From positions 1-64,000 of the forward strand of contig JAGZSY010000030.1 of the NCBI GenBank assembly GCA_018380885.1: a stretch of DNA of 64,000 nucleotides, written 5' to 3'. Shown piece after piece: positions 8,421 to 17,800 of this stretch. Origin of the DNA: Enterocloster asparagiformis (GTDB lineage Bacteria > Bacillota > Clostridia > Lachnospirales > Lachnospiraceae). Position numbers and translations under genes: made by a program. The notes under the pieces are model-generated. The model was not told the DNA's origin. It did not search any database and saw only the letters and a list, made by a program, of their open reading frames with translations. Each line of letters opens with the position of its first letter. Position 1 is the first letter of the stretch.

Positions 8421-11400
8421 ATGTTATGGGAAAATCCGTTTGCCGCGGGCTCCTCCGGGAAGCCTGCGGCAGTGTTGCGCGACGCCCCGGTGGCCGTTGT
8501 TGTCAGCTCGCAGGAGAGCCGGACGCTGCTCTATGCCAACGATCTGGCGTGCAGGCTGTTTTTGCGGGGTTACCGGCCTGGAATCACCTGTTATGAGGCC
8601 GCCGGTTACGACCGGCCCTGCCCCTTCTGCGGGCAAGGGGATCCGGACCGGCCGGAGCCCGCGGTGGAACATTTTTTTGACCGGGAGAGCCGCCGCCTCT
8701 ATCAGATCAACGCGAAGCTGACGGAATGGGAGGGGGAGCCGGCCCGCATTGAATATATTACGGATGTATCCGAAAGCCGGACAAAGGAGGAGCCGGCAGG
8801 GAGCCGTCAGGAGGACTATGAGCGGACCTTCGGCAGCCTTCCCTGTGGCTTTTGCATTTACCGGTATGAGAACGGCCAAATCCGGCCGCTCTATCACAAT
8901 CCGGCCTTTTACCGGATCATGGTATACTCGGAGGAAGATATACGCTCGGTGAAGCGCAGAACGGAATTTCTGGGCGTCCATCCCGACGACCTGGCGCCTC
9001 TGAAAGCGGAGATCGGCCGGGCGGTCCGTTCCGACGCGGAGCTGGAGTTTGACTACCGCGTGTGGAACGCGCGGAGACAGGCGTATGGCTTCATCCATTT
9101 GCAGGGGGCGGTGGAGCCCCGGGAGGACGGCACCAAGCTGCTGTACGGCGTATTCAGCGACGTCAGCGAGCAGCGATGGCTGGAGGCGGCCCTGAAGGAA
9201 ACAAAGCTGGAGATGGATCACCTGGTCAACTCTATTCCGGGCGGGATTGCCAGTTACCGGATTGAGGGGACGAGGGTCATTCCGGCCTTCATCTCCGACG
9301 GCCTGCCGTCCCTCTCAGGCCACACCAGGGAGGAGTACATTGAGCTGGTGAAGGACGACGCCATCCAGGCCGTTTACCAGGCGGACCGTGCCCGGGTGAT
9401 GGCGGCGGCGCGCGCTGCGCTGGAGAGCGGGCAGGCCCTGGACATTTCCTACCGGATCAGGCACAAGGACGGACATTTGGCCTGGGTTCACGTCAATGGC
9501 CGCCGCATCGGGCCGAAATCGGACCCCATGGAGTTTTACGCCGTTTTTACCGGAATGTCCGCCGAGGTGCAGCTGTTCCAGAATATTGCCAACGAGATCG
9601 CGGACAGGATCTATGTCATCGACAAGGAGACCTACGAGCTGCTCTACGCCAACGAATCCAGGGAGTTTTTGTGGGGGGAAACAGACTGCGTGGGTCAGAA
9701 ATGCTACGCCGCGCTCTACGGCAAGGACGGTCCCTGTGAATTTTGCACGCTGAAATGCCATGCCCCGGACGGGGCCGCCCACGATATGGGGTATTGCGGG
9801 AACGGCCGGTTTTACAGCACGCGCTTTAGGGAGACCGTTTGGAACGGAATCCCGGCCTATGTCAAATACGTCCGGGACGTCACCGAGGAGGTGCAGGCCC
9901 AGCGGGAGAAGGCGCATCTGGAGCAGTATTTCGAGAACATGGTCCGCAAGCTGCCCGGCGGGGTGGTGGTGATCCGGGTGGAAAAAGACGGGCGCAGGGT
10001 GCCGGAGTATTTTTCCGACGGGTACGCCCAGCTCTGCGGCATGACCATGGACGAGCTGTGGCGGGATTACGGCATGGACGGTATGGCGTGCGTGCATCCG
10101 GACGATATCCGGCAGCTGGAAGAGGAGCTGGAGGCGTTCATCGACGGCGGCGAGGATCACCGGGAGTTTATCTATCGGATTAAAAAGGGGGACGGCAGCT
10201 ACATCTGGATCAAAAACAGCGCTTCGATGATTCAGCGCGCGGACGGCGAATTTATTATCTATGCCAGCTACCACGACATGACAAGGGAGCGGGAGAAGCA
10301 GCAACAGATACGCCGGCAGTATAAAGAGCTGATCCTGCAGCACTACCGCACGCCTGGCCCCAACGCGCTGATCGTGGGCCACTGCAATGTGACCCAAAGC
10401 CAAATTTTGGAAATCAGCGACAGCACGGGCTCGGAGCTGCTGAAACGCTTCGGCTCTGAGCGGAATGGTTTTTTTATCGGCCTTTCCAATTTGATCGAGG
10501 ACAGAGGGGAGCGCCGTGCGTTTCGGGATATCTATCTCAACGAACCCACCCTCGCCGCGTTTGAGGCCGGGATAACGGAGCTGGAGTTTGATTGCTTTAT
10601 CAGGCTGCCCGGGGAGGAGAGGGGGCGGTATGTGAAGTTTTGGGTGAACCTGGTGGAGACCCCGGACACGGGGGATATCACCGGAATCCTGACCGTGTCC
10701 GATATCACGGAGCAGACCGTCTCGGACCGGAACCTGCAGCAGCTCTCTGTATTAAGCTATGATCTGATCGCGGACGTCGATCTGGGGAAGAATACCGCCA
10801 CGATCCTGGGCGGGCGGAGGGAGGATGGGGAGACGGCCGGGGTGACCCGCCGGTACACGGATCACCTGGCCTTTATGCTGCGGGAAAAGGTGGTTCCCAA
10901 GGACCGGGAGATGGTGGCGTACATGCTGGAGCCGTCCCGCATGATGGAACGGCTTGGCAGGAGCGGCGCCTACTCCTTCTTTTACTCAATACTGGGCAGG
11001 GAGGGGGAAGTCCTGACCAAAAAGCTCACGGTCTCCTCCGCCGACCTCAGGCTGGGGCGGGTCTGCCTGGCCAGGGCTGATATAACGGATTCCGCCCGGG
11101 AGCAGCAGCGGCTGCTCAACGTGGTGGCCTATACCTTTGAGCTGCTGGGCATCGTCCATACGAAGAGCCGGCTTCTCACCCTGTATACCCGCCGGACGGT
11201 GCTGGAGGCCTTGCAGCCCGAGCAGTACACCCACGACGGCTGGCTTGAAGAGATCAGGGAAAAATATGTCCCGGACGGGGGCGGTGAGGAGTTTGAACGC
11301 CGTTTCGGCCTGGAAAACATGCTGGAGCGGCTGGAAGAGCAGCCCGAGGGGTACGAGTTTGTCCTGCCCTACCGGGCGGAGGAGGGACTGCGGTACAAGC

Positions 11401-12695
11401 AGCTCAACGTGCTGTGGGGCGGCGGGGACCACAAGACCATCTGTATTGTGCGCCAGGATGTGACCGATATGCTGGCCGCGGAGCGCCTCCACAAGGAGAA
11501 TCTGGAGAAGGCCCTGGCCCTGGCCGAGGAGGCAAGCCGGACCAAGAGCGATTTCCTCTCGTCCATGAGCCACGATATCCGCACGCCCATGAACGCGATC
11601 ATCGGCATGACGGTTTTGGCGGAGGCCCATCTCGACGACCGGGAGCGGGTGGCGTTGTGCTTGCAGAAGATATCACTCTCGTCCCGCCATCTGCTGAGCC
11701 TGATCAACGATATTCTGGATATGAGCAAGATCGAGCGCTCCAAAATTACCTTAAATCATGTGAAGGTATTCTTCCCTGAGCTGATGGAGCAGCTGGCCTC
11801 CATGATGGGGCAGCAGGCCGCGGAAGCGGGGCTGGCCTTTGAGGTGCGCGCCGGGGAAACCGCGCATCCGCACTTTTATGGGGACGCTCTGCGGATCAAC
11901 CAGATACTGATCAACATTCTGAGCAACGCGGTCAAATTCACGCCTGAGGGCGGGCGGGTCGTATTTTCCGGGGAGGAGCTTGCGCACGCAAGGGAGGCGG
12001 GGAAGGCGCGCTACCGCTTTACCGTCAGCGATACGGGGCTGGGCATGTCGGAGGAGTTCCTGTCCCATTTATTCGAGCCCTTTACCCGGAGCCGGAGCGC
12101 CACGCGGATCGAGGGCACGGGCCTGGGACTCAGCATCACAAAGGGCCTGGTGGACCTCATGGACGGGGAGATTTCCGTGGAGAGCAGGGAGCGGGCCGGC
12201 ACCACGTTTTGTGTGGAGCTGGAGTGCGAGATCGCCCGCGAGGAACCGCAGACGGACGGGGAGGAGGCGCGGGCGTCCGACCGCCCCCGGGGCAGGACCA
12301 TTGCGGGGCGCCGCTTCCTCGTGGCCGAGGACAACGAGCTCAACGCGGAAATCATCAGTGAGCTGCTGCAAATGCACGGCGCCAAGTCGGTGGTAAAAGC
12401 CGACGGGGCCCAGGCCGTGCGGGAGTTTTGCAGCAGGGCTCCCGGGACGTATGACGCCATTCTGATGGATATTCAGATGCCGGAGATGAACGGCTATGAG
12501 GCCGCCCGGGCCATACGGAGCCTGGGGCGGGAGGACGGCGGGCGAATCCCCATTATCGCCATGACGGCCAACGCCTTCACCGAGGACATACAGGCAGCCC
12601 TGCAGGCGGGAATGAACGCCCACGTGGCAAAGCCCATCGATATGCAGAGGCTGATCGATACCCTGGTGGAGCTGACGGATGACCGGAACAGTTAA
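8421..12695 (+). CDS. Giant multi-PAS hybrid histidine kinase
   Basis: A 1424-residue soluble hybrid kinase. At least five PAS-like modules fill residues 20 to about 1000. Two carry cysteine pairs, CPFC (Cys67/Cys70) and CEFC (Cys439/Cys442), resembling the CPFC motif of the preceding kinase. HisKA follows with His1051 (MSHDIRTPMN), then HATPase (GLGMSEE, GTGLGLS) and one receiver with Asp1350 (MDIQMPEMNG). The start chosen is ATG 8421, preceded by GAAGGGA; an in-frame TTG at 8370 has no ribosome site. The HisKA-HATPase-receiver halves of the two kinases are alike, pointing to tandem duplication followed by divergence of the sensory halves. A terminator follows, so the pair forms one unit. 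Confidence 0.92.
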   Translation: MLWENPFAAGSSGKPAAVLRDAPVAVVVSSQESRTLLYANDLACRLFLRGYRPGITCYEAAGYDRPCPFCGQGDPDRPEPAVEHFFDRESRRLYQINAKLTEWEGEPARIEYITDVSESRTKEEPAGSRQEDYERTFGSLPCGFCIYRYENGQIRPLYHNPAFYRIMVYSEEDIRSVKRRTEFLGVHPDDLAPLKAEIGRAVRSDAELEFDYRVWNARRQAYGFIHLQGAVEPREDGTKLLYGVFSDVSEQRWLEAALKETKLEMDHLVNSIPGGIASYRIEGTRVIPAFISDGLPSLSGHTREEYIELVKDDAIQAVYQADRARVMAAARAALESGQALDISYRIRHKDGHLAWVHVNGRRIGPKSDPMEFYAVFTGMSAEVQLFQNIANEIADRIYVIDKETYELLYANESREFLWGETDCVGQKCYAALYGKDGPCEFCTLKCHAPDGAAHDMGYCGNGRFYSTRFRETVWNGIPAYVKYVRDVTEEVQAQREKAHLEQYFENMVRKLPGGVVVIRVEKDGRRVPEYFSDGYAQLCGMTMDELWRDYGMDGMACVHPDDIRQLEEELEAFIDGGEDHREFIYRIKKGDGSYIWIKNSASMIQRADGEFIIYASYHDMTREREKQQQIRRQYKELILQHYRTPGPNALIVGHCNVTQSQILEISDSTGSELLKRFGSERNGFFIGLSNLIEDRGERRAFRDIYLNEPTLAAFEAGITELEFDCFIRLPGEERGRYVKFWVNLVETPDTGDITGILTVSDITEQTVSDRNLQQLSVLSYDLIADVDLGKNTATILGGRREDGETAGVTRRYTDHLAFMLREKVVPKDREMVAYMLEPSRMMERLGRSGAYSFFYSILGREGEVLTKKLTVSSADLRLGRVCLARADITDSAREQQRLLNVVAYTFELLGIVHTKSRLLTLYTRRTVLEALQPEQYTHDGWLEEIREKYVPDGGGEEFERRFGLENMLERLEEQPEGYEFVLPYRAEEGLRYKQLNVLWGGGDHKTICIVRQDVTDMLAAERLHKENLEKALALAEEASRTKSDFLSSMSHDIRTPMNAIIGMTVLAEAHLDDRERVALCLQKISLSSRHLLSLINDILDMSKIERSKITLNHVKVFFPELMEQLASMMGQQAAEAGLAFEVRAGETAHPHFYGDALRINQILINILSNAVKFTPEGGRVVFSGEELAHAREAGKARYRFTVSDTGLGMSEEFLSHLFEPFTRSRSATRIEGTGLGLSITKGLVDLMDGEISVESRERAGTTFCVELECEIAREEPQTDGEEARASDRPRGRTIAGRRFLVAEDNELNAEIISELLQMHGAKSVVKADGAQAVREFCSRAPGTYDAILMDIQMPEMNGYEAARAIRSLGREDGGRIPIIAMTANAFTEDIQAALQAGMNAHVAKPIDMQRLIDTLVELTDDRNS

Positions 12696-12704
12696 AGAAT
12701 AGAG

Positions 12705-12753
12705 AGGAGTGCTGCCGTGCAGAGGAAAAAACTGCGCGGCGGCGCTCCTTTTT
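12705..12753 (+). terminator. Terminator after the kinase pair
   Basis: AGGAGTGCTGCCG (12705-12717) pairs with CGGCGGCGCTCCT (12737-12749) over 13 positions, two of them G-T, followed by TTTT. Confidence 0.8.
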
Positions 12754-12835
12754 GTGTGGCGGGCGCGCGGTATGCCAACACCTCCCGTTGTTTCTGCTAA
12801 CAGTTTTTTTGCTGGCAGGGTAGCGAGTATACATA

Positions 12836-12878
12836 TTATACAAAACACCTGTCAATCATTATAATTTAGTTATACAAA
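12836..12878 (+). repeat. Direct repeat TTATACAAA flanking the promoter
   Basis: TTATACAAA occurs at 12836-12844, over the -35, and again at 12870-12878, at the predicted start of transcription. The copies are 34 bases apart, close to three helical turns, so a regulator could bind both on one face. The binder is unknown; the cluster's LysR protein is a candidate. Confidence 0.45.
12837..12865 (+). promoter_or_regulatory. Promoter of the SLC13-type transporter gene
   Basis: TATACA (12837-12842), 17 bases, and a perfect TATAAT (12860-12865). The weak -35 and the repeats that flank it suggest a regulated promoter. The 5' leader would be about 43 bases. Confidence 0.55.
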
Positions 12879-12914
12879 GCGCGCGCTGGTAAGTAAAGAG
12901 GAAGGGGTTATAGT

Positions 12915-14369
12915 ATGAAGCAACAAAAAGAGGAAAAAAGAAAGGACATGGGCTACTACGTCAAGTCGGTGATCGGGCTGCTGCTCATGTTCGGATTTGG
13001 CTATCTGCCGCCCATGGGCCCGCTTTCCCCGCTGGGGATGCAGATTTTAGGGATATTCGTGGGATTGGTATTCCTGCTGTGCACCGTGGACATCGTGTGG
13101 CCCAGTATGGTGGCGCTGGTGGCCTTCGGCATGACGGACTACTGCACGGTCACGGAGGCCATCGCCTCGGGCTTCGGCAGCGACATGGTCTGGATGATGC
13201 TGGTATTGCTGGTTTTGGCTGAGGGCATCGGCCAAAGCGGTATGGGCGAGATCGTGGCCCGCTGGATCATCACGCGGAAGGTGCTGAACAAGCGGCCGTT
13301 TTTGTTCACCTTTGTCTATATGATGGGATTCGGCGTATGCTCCCTGCTGGTTACCTCCAATGTGACGGTGATCATGTCCTGGGCGATTTTCTACAATATT
13401 GCGGATATGGTGGGTTACAAGAAGGGCGAGCGCTACAGCACCATGATGATCATCGGCTGCTTCCTGTCCTGTATCATGTACGAGGGGCTGTTCGCATTCC
13501 AGAGCTGGCTGCTGGCCTTGAGCGAAACCTTCAAGGGTATGACCGGCTATGGGATCAACTACGTGACATACTTTGTGCTGGGCTTCATCATCCTGGGCAT
13601 CATGCTGGCGCTGATCACCGCGGCTATGAAGTATGTGTTCAAATGTGATTTTGACAAGCTGAACAACGTGGACTTCGCTCTGCTCAAGGGCGAGGGAGAA
13701 ATGAAGCTGAATTTCCAGCACAAGTTCTATTTCCTGTGCTTTGGCCTGATCGTGGCCTACGTGTTCACCACCACCCTGCTGCCGGCGCAGTGGCCGGTGA
13801 TCGCGCTGTTAAACAAGATTTCCCAGGCGGGCTGGTTCGCGTTTGTGCTGTGCCTGGCCATGATCGTCCGCTGGAAAAACAAGCCGGTTCTGGATTTCCC
13901 GGAGATCGCGGCGGCCGGATTAAACTGGAACATTCTGATGATGTGCGCGGCTATCATGCCCATCGCCAGAGCGCTGACCTCCGACGACACAGGGATGAAA
14001 ACGCTGTTGAGCAACGTGCTCTCCCCCGTGCTCAGCGGCATGTCCCCGGTGGTATTTTTGATCTCCATTATGGTGATCATGATGATCCTGACCAACGTGG
14101 GCAGCAACATGGCCACCGGAATCGTGATGGTGACCGTGGTTATCCCCTTTGTGCAGGGCTACTACTTCTCGCCGGCCCTGGTGGGCATGATCATCATTTT
14201 TATCGCCAACATGGGCTTTATTCTGCCCGGTTCCTCCGGAATGGCCCCTTACCTGTATGGTAATAAATGGGTGACCGTGAAGGATATCTACAAATATGGC
14301 CTGATCTACTGCGGTTTGTTCCTGCTCAGCGCCATCCCGGTGTACCTGATCGCCAGCTACATCATTTAA
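12915..14369 (+). CDS. SLC13-type anion/dicarboxylate permease
   Basis: An integral membrane transporter of 484 residues with about twelve hydrophobic segments, resembling the ion-transporter superfamily that includes SLC13/DASS dicarboxylate carriers and CitMHS-type proteins. The repeated helix-break regions with small polar residues (for example near LVTSNVTVIMSW and LTNVGSNMATGIVMVT) resemble the substrate/sodium-binding hairpins of that group. Such carriers usually take up di- or tricarboxylates. Its gene lies next to a LysR gene and a catabolic operon and overlaps the convergent lysR end by 8 bases, so it probably imports the operon's substrate. The exact substrate cannot be read from the sequence. 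Confidence 0.8.
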   Translation: MKQQKEEKRKDMGYYVKSVIGLLLMFGFGYLPPMGPLSPLGMQILGIFVGLVFLLCTVDIVWPSMVALVAFGMTDYCTVTEAIASGFGSDMVWMMLVLLVLAEGIGQSGMGEIVARWIITRKVLNKRPFLFTFVYMMGFGVCSLLVTSNVTVIMSWAIFYNIADMVGYKKGERYSTMMIIGCFLSCIMYEGLFAFQSWLLALSETFKGMTGYGINYVTYFVLGFIILGIMLALITAAMKYVFKCDFDKLNNVDFALLKGEGEMKLNFQHKFYFLCFGLIVAYVFTTTLLPAQWPVIALLNKISQAGWFAFVLCLAMIVRWKNKPVLDFPEIAAAGLNWNILMMCAAIMPIARALTSDDTGMKTLLSNVLSPVLSGMSPVVFLISIMVIMMILTNVGSNMATGIVMVTVVIPFVQGYYFSPALVGMIIIFIANMGFILPGSSGMAPYLYGNKWVTVKDIYKYGLIYCGLFLLSAIPVYLIASYII

Positions 14370-15279
14370 GATTCTGGAAAAACCTGCGGATTTCCCGGAT
14401 CAGCATGACCTCCTGGATGCTGAAGCTGGAACAGACGTCGCACATCATGAAGATGGTGAGAGCCGTGTCAAAGCCGGTGATCGTCACGGTGGTCAGGCGG
14501 TCCGTTTCCACCAAGTCGTCCTGGTACACGGCAAAGGACGGGGCGATCATCACCATGTCCGGATTGTCCGCCAGGATGCGCTTGGCCGCGTCCAGGCCGC
14601 TGAGGACCGTGAAGCGGCGGAACCTGTGGAGCACATGGCCGATGGGCTTCTCCTGGGGGCTGGGAAAGTTGTGGGTCAGCAGCAGGTGGCAGTCCAGGAT
14701 TTCTTCCAGGTCCACCTCTCTGCGGCCCGCGAAGGGCGACCGGGAGGAGACGATGAGGCAGAAATGGTCGGCGTACAGGGCCTCCACCTGGGTCCGGCCG
14801 TCTTTGGTGGAATACTTGGGGTTAAAGTATTCCGTGGTCTCCGCGCCGATCACGATGTTGGCCGTGTGGTTGTTGATACAGCTCTGCACGTTCTCATAGC
14901 CGATCTCGTAGATATGCAGGTGAGCGTCCCGGTGCTGCTCGGCCCAGATTTTGGTCAGGTAGCTGGACAGGGCGCAGATGCCTGAGGGGAAAATCCCCAG
15001 ATTGATAATGGGGCACTGGCGGCTGAGGTCGGAGTAGAGATAATGCAGCTCGTCGTTTTTCGCCAGGATGTCCTTCACCAGCTCCAGGGCGCGCTCCCCC
15101 TCGGGGGTCAGCACGGTGCCCTTGTTGGTCCGCCTGAAAATCTGAATGTTCAGTTCCGTCTCAATGGAGTTGATGATGGCGCTGAGGCCGGTCTGGCTGA
15201 TGTACAGCTTTTTCGCTGCCGTGGAGATGGATTTTGTTTTGGCGACTTCCGCCAGAAATTGTAAGTGCTCTATGCGCAT
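14362..15279 (-). CDS. LysR-family transcriptional regulator
   Basis: A 305-residue LysR-type regulator. Residues 1-60 are the typical winged helix-turn-helix (SISTAAKKLYISQTGLSAII, then FRRTNKGTVLTPEGE), followed by a periplasmic-binding-like effector domain. LysR proteins usually control an adjacent, often divergent operon in response to a pathway metabolite. Here the divergent gene starts only 29 bases away, so the promoters must lie partly inside coding sequence. Its 3' end overlaps the transporter gene by 8 bases, head-on. It is the obvious candidate regulator of both the transporter and the operon from 15309 to 24992. The family is certain; the target is inferred. Confidence 0.93.
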   Translation of the reverse strand: MRIEHLQFLAEVAKTKSISTAAKKLYISQTGLSAIINSIETELNIQIFRRTNKGTVLTPEGERALELVKDILAKNDELHYLYSDLSRQCPIINLGIFPSGICALSSYLTKIWAEQHRDAHLHIYEIGYENVQSCINNHTANIVIGAETTEYFNPKYSTKDGRTQVEALYADHFCLIVSSRSPFAGRREVDLEEILDCHLLLTHNFPSPQEKPIGHVLHRFRRFTVLSGLDAAKRILADNPDMVMIAPSFAVYQDDLVETDRLTTVTITGFDTALTIFMMCDVCSSFSIQEVMLIREIRRFFQNLK

Positions 15280-15308
15280 TTAAATACCTCAAATAAAGGA
15301 GAGTTGAC

Positions 15309-16694
15309 ATGAAAAAATATACAAAAATTATAGCAGATTATTTATCCGAACTCAAGTACGAAGCGATTCCCGCGGAGGTGATTGAGCGGGCGAAGCTGGT
15401 GACCTTACATACGGTGGGCGCGGCCATCGCGGCGGTTAAGACCGAGGCTGGGGCCAACATCATCGACGTGGCCAAAAGCCTGGGCACTGGAGGCAGGGAG
15501 GCCACGATTATCGGCGACGGCTCCAAGGTGAGCCTGGGCAATGCGGTATTGGCCAGCGGCACGTTGGCGGACCTTTTAGACTGGGAGGACTGCAGCTGGA
15601 CCGGCCATCCCTCGGCCGGCGCGGTGCCCACGGGCCTGGCGGTGGCCGAGGCCTACCACAAGACGGGGAAGGACTATCTGACCGCTCTGGTGGGCGGCTA
15701 TGACGTTTACCAGCGGATCGCCATGGCGGTGCAGCCGTCGCCCAAACGCTTTGAGGAGGGCTGGGGCCTGCACTGCTGGCAGATTTTCGCGCCGGCGGCC
15801 GTAACCGGAAAGCTTCTGGATATCAAGGGCGACAAGATGAACCAGCTCCTGGGCGCGGCGGGCCACATGACGCCGGTAGCCATCAACCTGATCCACTCCA
15901 GCTTCAGCGATTTCTATCACTACACCCACGGCCTGACCGCTCAATCGGCAGTGGAATGCGCCCTGATCACGGAGAAGGGCATCTCCACCCTGATGGGGGT
16001 TCTGGAGGAGGACACCGGCTATTACTTCGGCGTCTCCGACCAGTGCGACTGGGATTGGTATGACAAGGATTTGGGCCAGCGCTACATGATCATGGAGCTG
16101 ATGCTGAAGAACTGGCCTGTGAACATGTGGATTCAGACCCCCATGGATATGATCCACTCCATCACCACCAAAAACAGCGTAAATCCCGACGAGATCGCCC
16201 GCATCGAGGTGAGCCCATACATCCCGGAGCGCAGCGAGGACAGCCCGGCGGAGGGCTACGACTCCCTGGTGGCGGCGCAGTTCAGCATCCCGTTCTGCAT
16301 GGCCATGTATTTGAAGGGGCCCAAGGTGGGCACCCAGTGGCTGGATGAGAAGTACCTGCGCGATCCGGAGATTTTAAAGATGGCCTCCAAGGTAAAGGGC
16401 GTGGGCGAGACCTCCCTGATCAGCTCCAATTTCGACACCTTCCAGCAGGGCTCCTATCCCTCCTACACCATGAAGGTGATCATGGAAAACGGCGCGGTCT
16501 ACGAGGAAGCCATCCAGTTCCCCAAGGGCCATCCCCAGAACCCCTATACCCGTGAAGAGTGTATCGACTGCTTTAAGCTGGCCACCGACGGGCTGATGAG
16601 CGGGGAGAAGCAGGAAGCGCTGTGCGACTTTATTCTGAACAAACTGGAGCATGTGGAGGATATGGCAGAGCTGGGCGCATATCTGACCATCTGA
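15309..16694 (+). CDS. MmgE/PrpD family protein
   Basis: A 461-residue member of the MmgE/PrpD superfamily, which includes 2-methylcitrate dehydratase, cis-aconitate decarboxylase and iminodisuccinate epimerase: enzymes that abstract a proton next to a carboxylate. Family-typical stretches include LVTLHTVGAAIAA near the N-terminus, LASGTLADLLDWED around residue 80 and WTGHPSAGAVPTGLA around residue 95. The length is normal. It is the first gene of a co-directional run (MmgE/PrpD, opine-dehydrogenase-like, maleate-isomerase-like, Mo-enzyme and so on), with RBS AAAGGAGAG. Which superfamily reaction it performs cannot be read from sequence alone; the neighbours argue against a simple methylcitrate cycle because prpB/prpC are absent. 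Confidence 0.87.
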   Translation: MKKYTKIIADYLSELKYEAIPAEVIERAKLVTLHTVGAAIAAVKTEAGANIIDVAKSLGTGGREATIIGDGSKVSLGNAVLASGTLADLLDWEDCSWTGHPSAGAVPTGLAVAEAYHKTGKDYLTALVGGYDVYQRIAMAVQPSPKRFEEGWGLHCWQIFAPAAVTGKLLDIKGDKMNQLLGAAGHMTPVAINLIHSSFSDFYHYTHGLTAQSAVECALITEKGISTLMGVLEEDTGYYFGVSDQCDWDWYDKDLGQRYMIMELMLKNWPVNMWIQTPMDMIHSITTKNSVNPDEIARIEVSPYIPERSEDSPAEGYDSLVAAQFSIPFCMAMYLKGPKVGTQWLDEKYLRDPEILKMASKVKGVGETSLISSNFDTFQQGSYPSYTMKVIMENGAVYEEAIQFPKGHPQNPYTREECIDCFKLATDGLMSGEKQEALCDFILNKLEHVEDMAELGAYLTI

Positions 16695-16719
16695 TGAGAG
16701 AACAGGGAGAGGCGAGACC

Positions 16720-17787
16720 ATGATAAAACAGATTACGGTAATCGGAGGCGGCTCTACGGGGCACGCCGCCTCCGCCTTTTTAACTGCTAAAGGATTTGAG
16801 GTGACCCTGTGTGACCATGAGGGATTTGAGCGGGAGCTGCGCCAGGTGGAGGAAGCCGGCGGCATCCTCCTGCACGGCCGGGCGGGCAGAGGGATTTACA
16901 TGCCCGCCCGGGTGACCCATGATTTTAAGCTGGCTGTGGAGAGCGCCCAGCTGATCATGGTGTGCGTGCCCGCGGCCAGGCACGGGGAAGTGGCGGAGCG
17001 CATCGCTCCCTGGATGAAGGGCGGGCAGAGCGTGCTGATCGTGCCCGGCAACCTGGGCTCCTTCCTCTTTCAGGAGACGTTTAAGCGCTGCAATGTGCCG
17101 GAGGATGTGATCATCGCGGAGATGGAGGGAAATCTCTGTCCCTGCCGCCTGTCGCCGCCGGCCGAGGTGACTGTGGGCCTGCCCATCAGGACCAAGAAGG
17201 TGGCAGCGCTGCCGGGCTCCAAGACAGCCGAATTTATTGAGCGCAACCAGGGCGTTCTGGACTTCGCGGCCAACCGCCACGTGCTGGAGGGAGCGCTGCT
17301 GTCCGACAACTATGTGCTGCACATCGGCACCTCCCTGCTGGCCTCCAGCACCATCGATCAGATGGGGGAGGAGTTCATCCTGTTCCAGCACGGCCTGACC
17401 GACTATGCGGTTCACTGCACGGAATGTATCCGCCAGGAGCGCATCCGGCTGCTGGCCCAGTTCGGTCTGGAGGAGCGCGACTCGGCCACGGAATTTTTCG
17501 AGGAGCTGCGGGACTGGCAAAATCATCCCGAGTACGGCGTGTTCCGCACCCTGAAGGGGCCGGACAGCTTAAAGCACCGCTATGTGGAGGAGGACGCCGC
17601 GGCCTGCGCGTCCATGGCCCTCTCCTGCGCCGGCCGCTTCGGCGTGGAGATGCCCGTGCTGCGTGCTGTGATCACCCTGGCCGGTGCGGTGAACGGGAAG
17701 GATTACTATGAGAGCGGGCGGACACTGGAAAATGTGGGCTTTGGCCCGGAAATGACAATGGAAGAGATTATTTCCCAGATCAGTTGA
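16720..17787 (+). CDS. NAD(P)-dependent opine-dehydrogenase-family protein
   Basis: A 355-residue two-domain dehydrogenase. The N-terminus has a Rossmann dinucleotide fingerprint (VIGGGSTGHAASAFL). The C-terminal helical half contains FQHGLTDY, then KHRYVEEDAAACASMAL and RFGVEMPVLRAVITLA, which fit the octopine/nopaline dehydrogenase domain (PF02317-type). Family enzymes reversibly join an amino acid and a 2-keto acid by reductive amination, or oxidise the resulting secondary amine. In a catabolic operon the oxidative direction is more likely (inference). It starts 26 bases after the MmgE/PrpD gene with a clear ribosome site. A plain 2-hydroxy- or ketopantoate-type reductase is the alternative. 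Confidence 0.8.
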   Translation: MIKQITVIGGGSTGHAASAFLTAKGFEVTLCDHEGFERELRQVEEAGGILLHGRAGRGIYMPARVTHDFKLAVESAQLIMVCVPAARHGEVAERIAPWMKGGQSVLIVPGNLGSFLFQETFKRCNVPEDVIIAEMEGNLCPCRLSPPAEVTVGLPIRTKKVAALPGSKTAEFIERNQGVLDFAANRHVLEGALLSDNYVLHIGTSLLASSTIDQMGEEFILFQHGLTDYAVHCTECIRQERIRLLAQFGLEERDSATEFFEELRDWQNHPEYGVFRTLKGPDSLKHRYVEEDAAACASMALSCAGRFGVEMPVLRAVITLAGAVNGKDYYESGRTLENVGFGPEMTMEEIISQIS

Positions 17788-17800
17788 GGAGGAATATGCG

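Noticed and set aside
15304..15309. TTGACA at the MmgE/PrpD start codon as a promoter -35
   Set aside because: No acceptable -10 follows at 16-18 bases, and it lies across the start codon, so it could not drive that gene.
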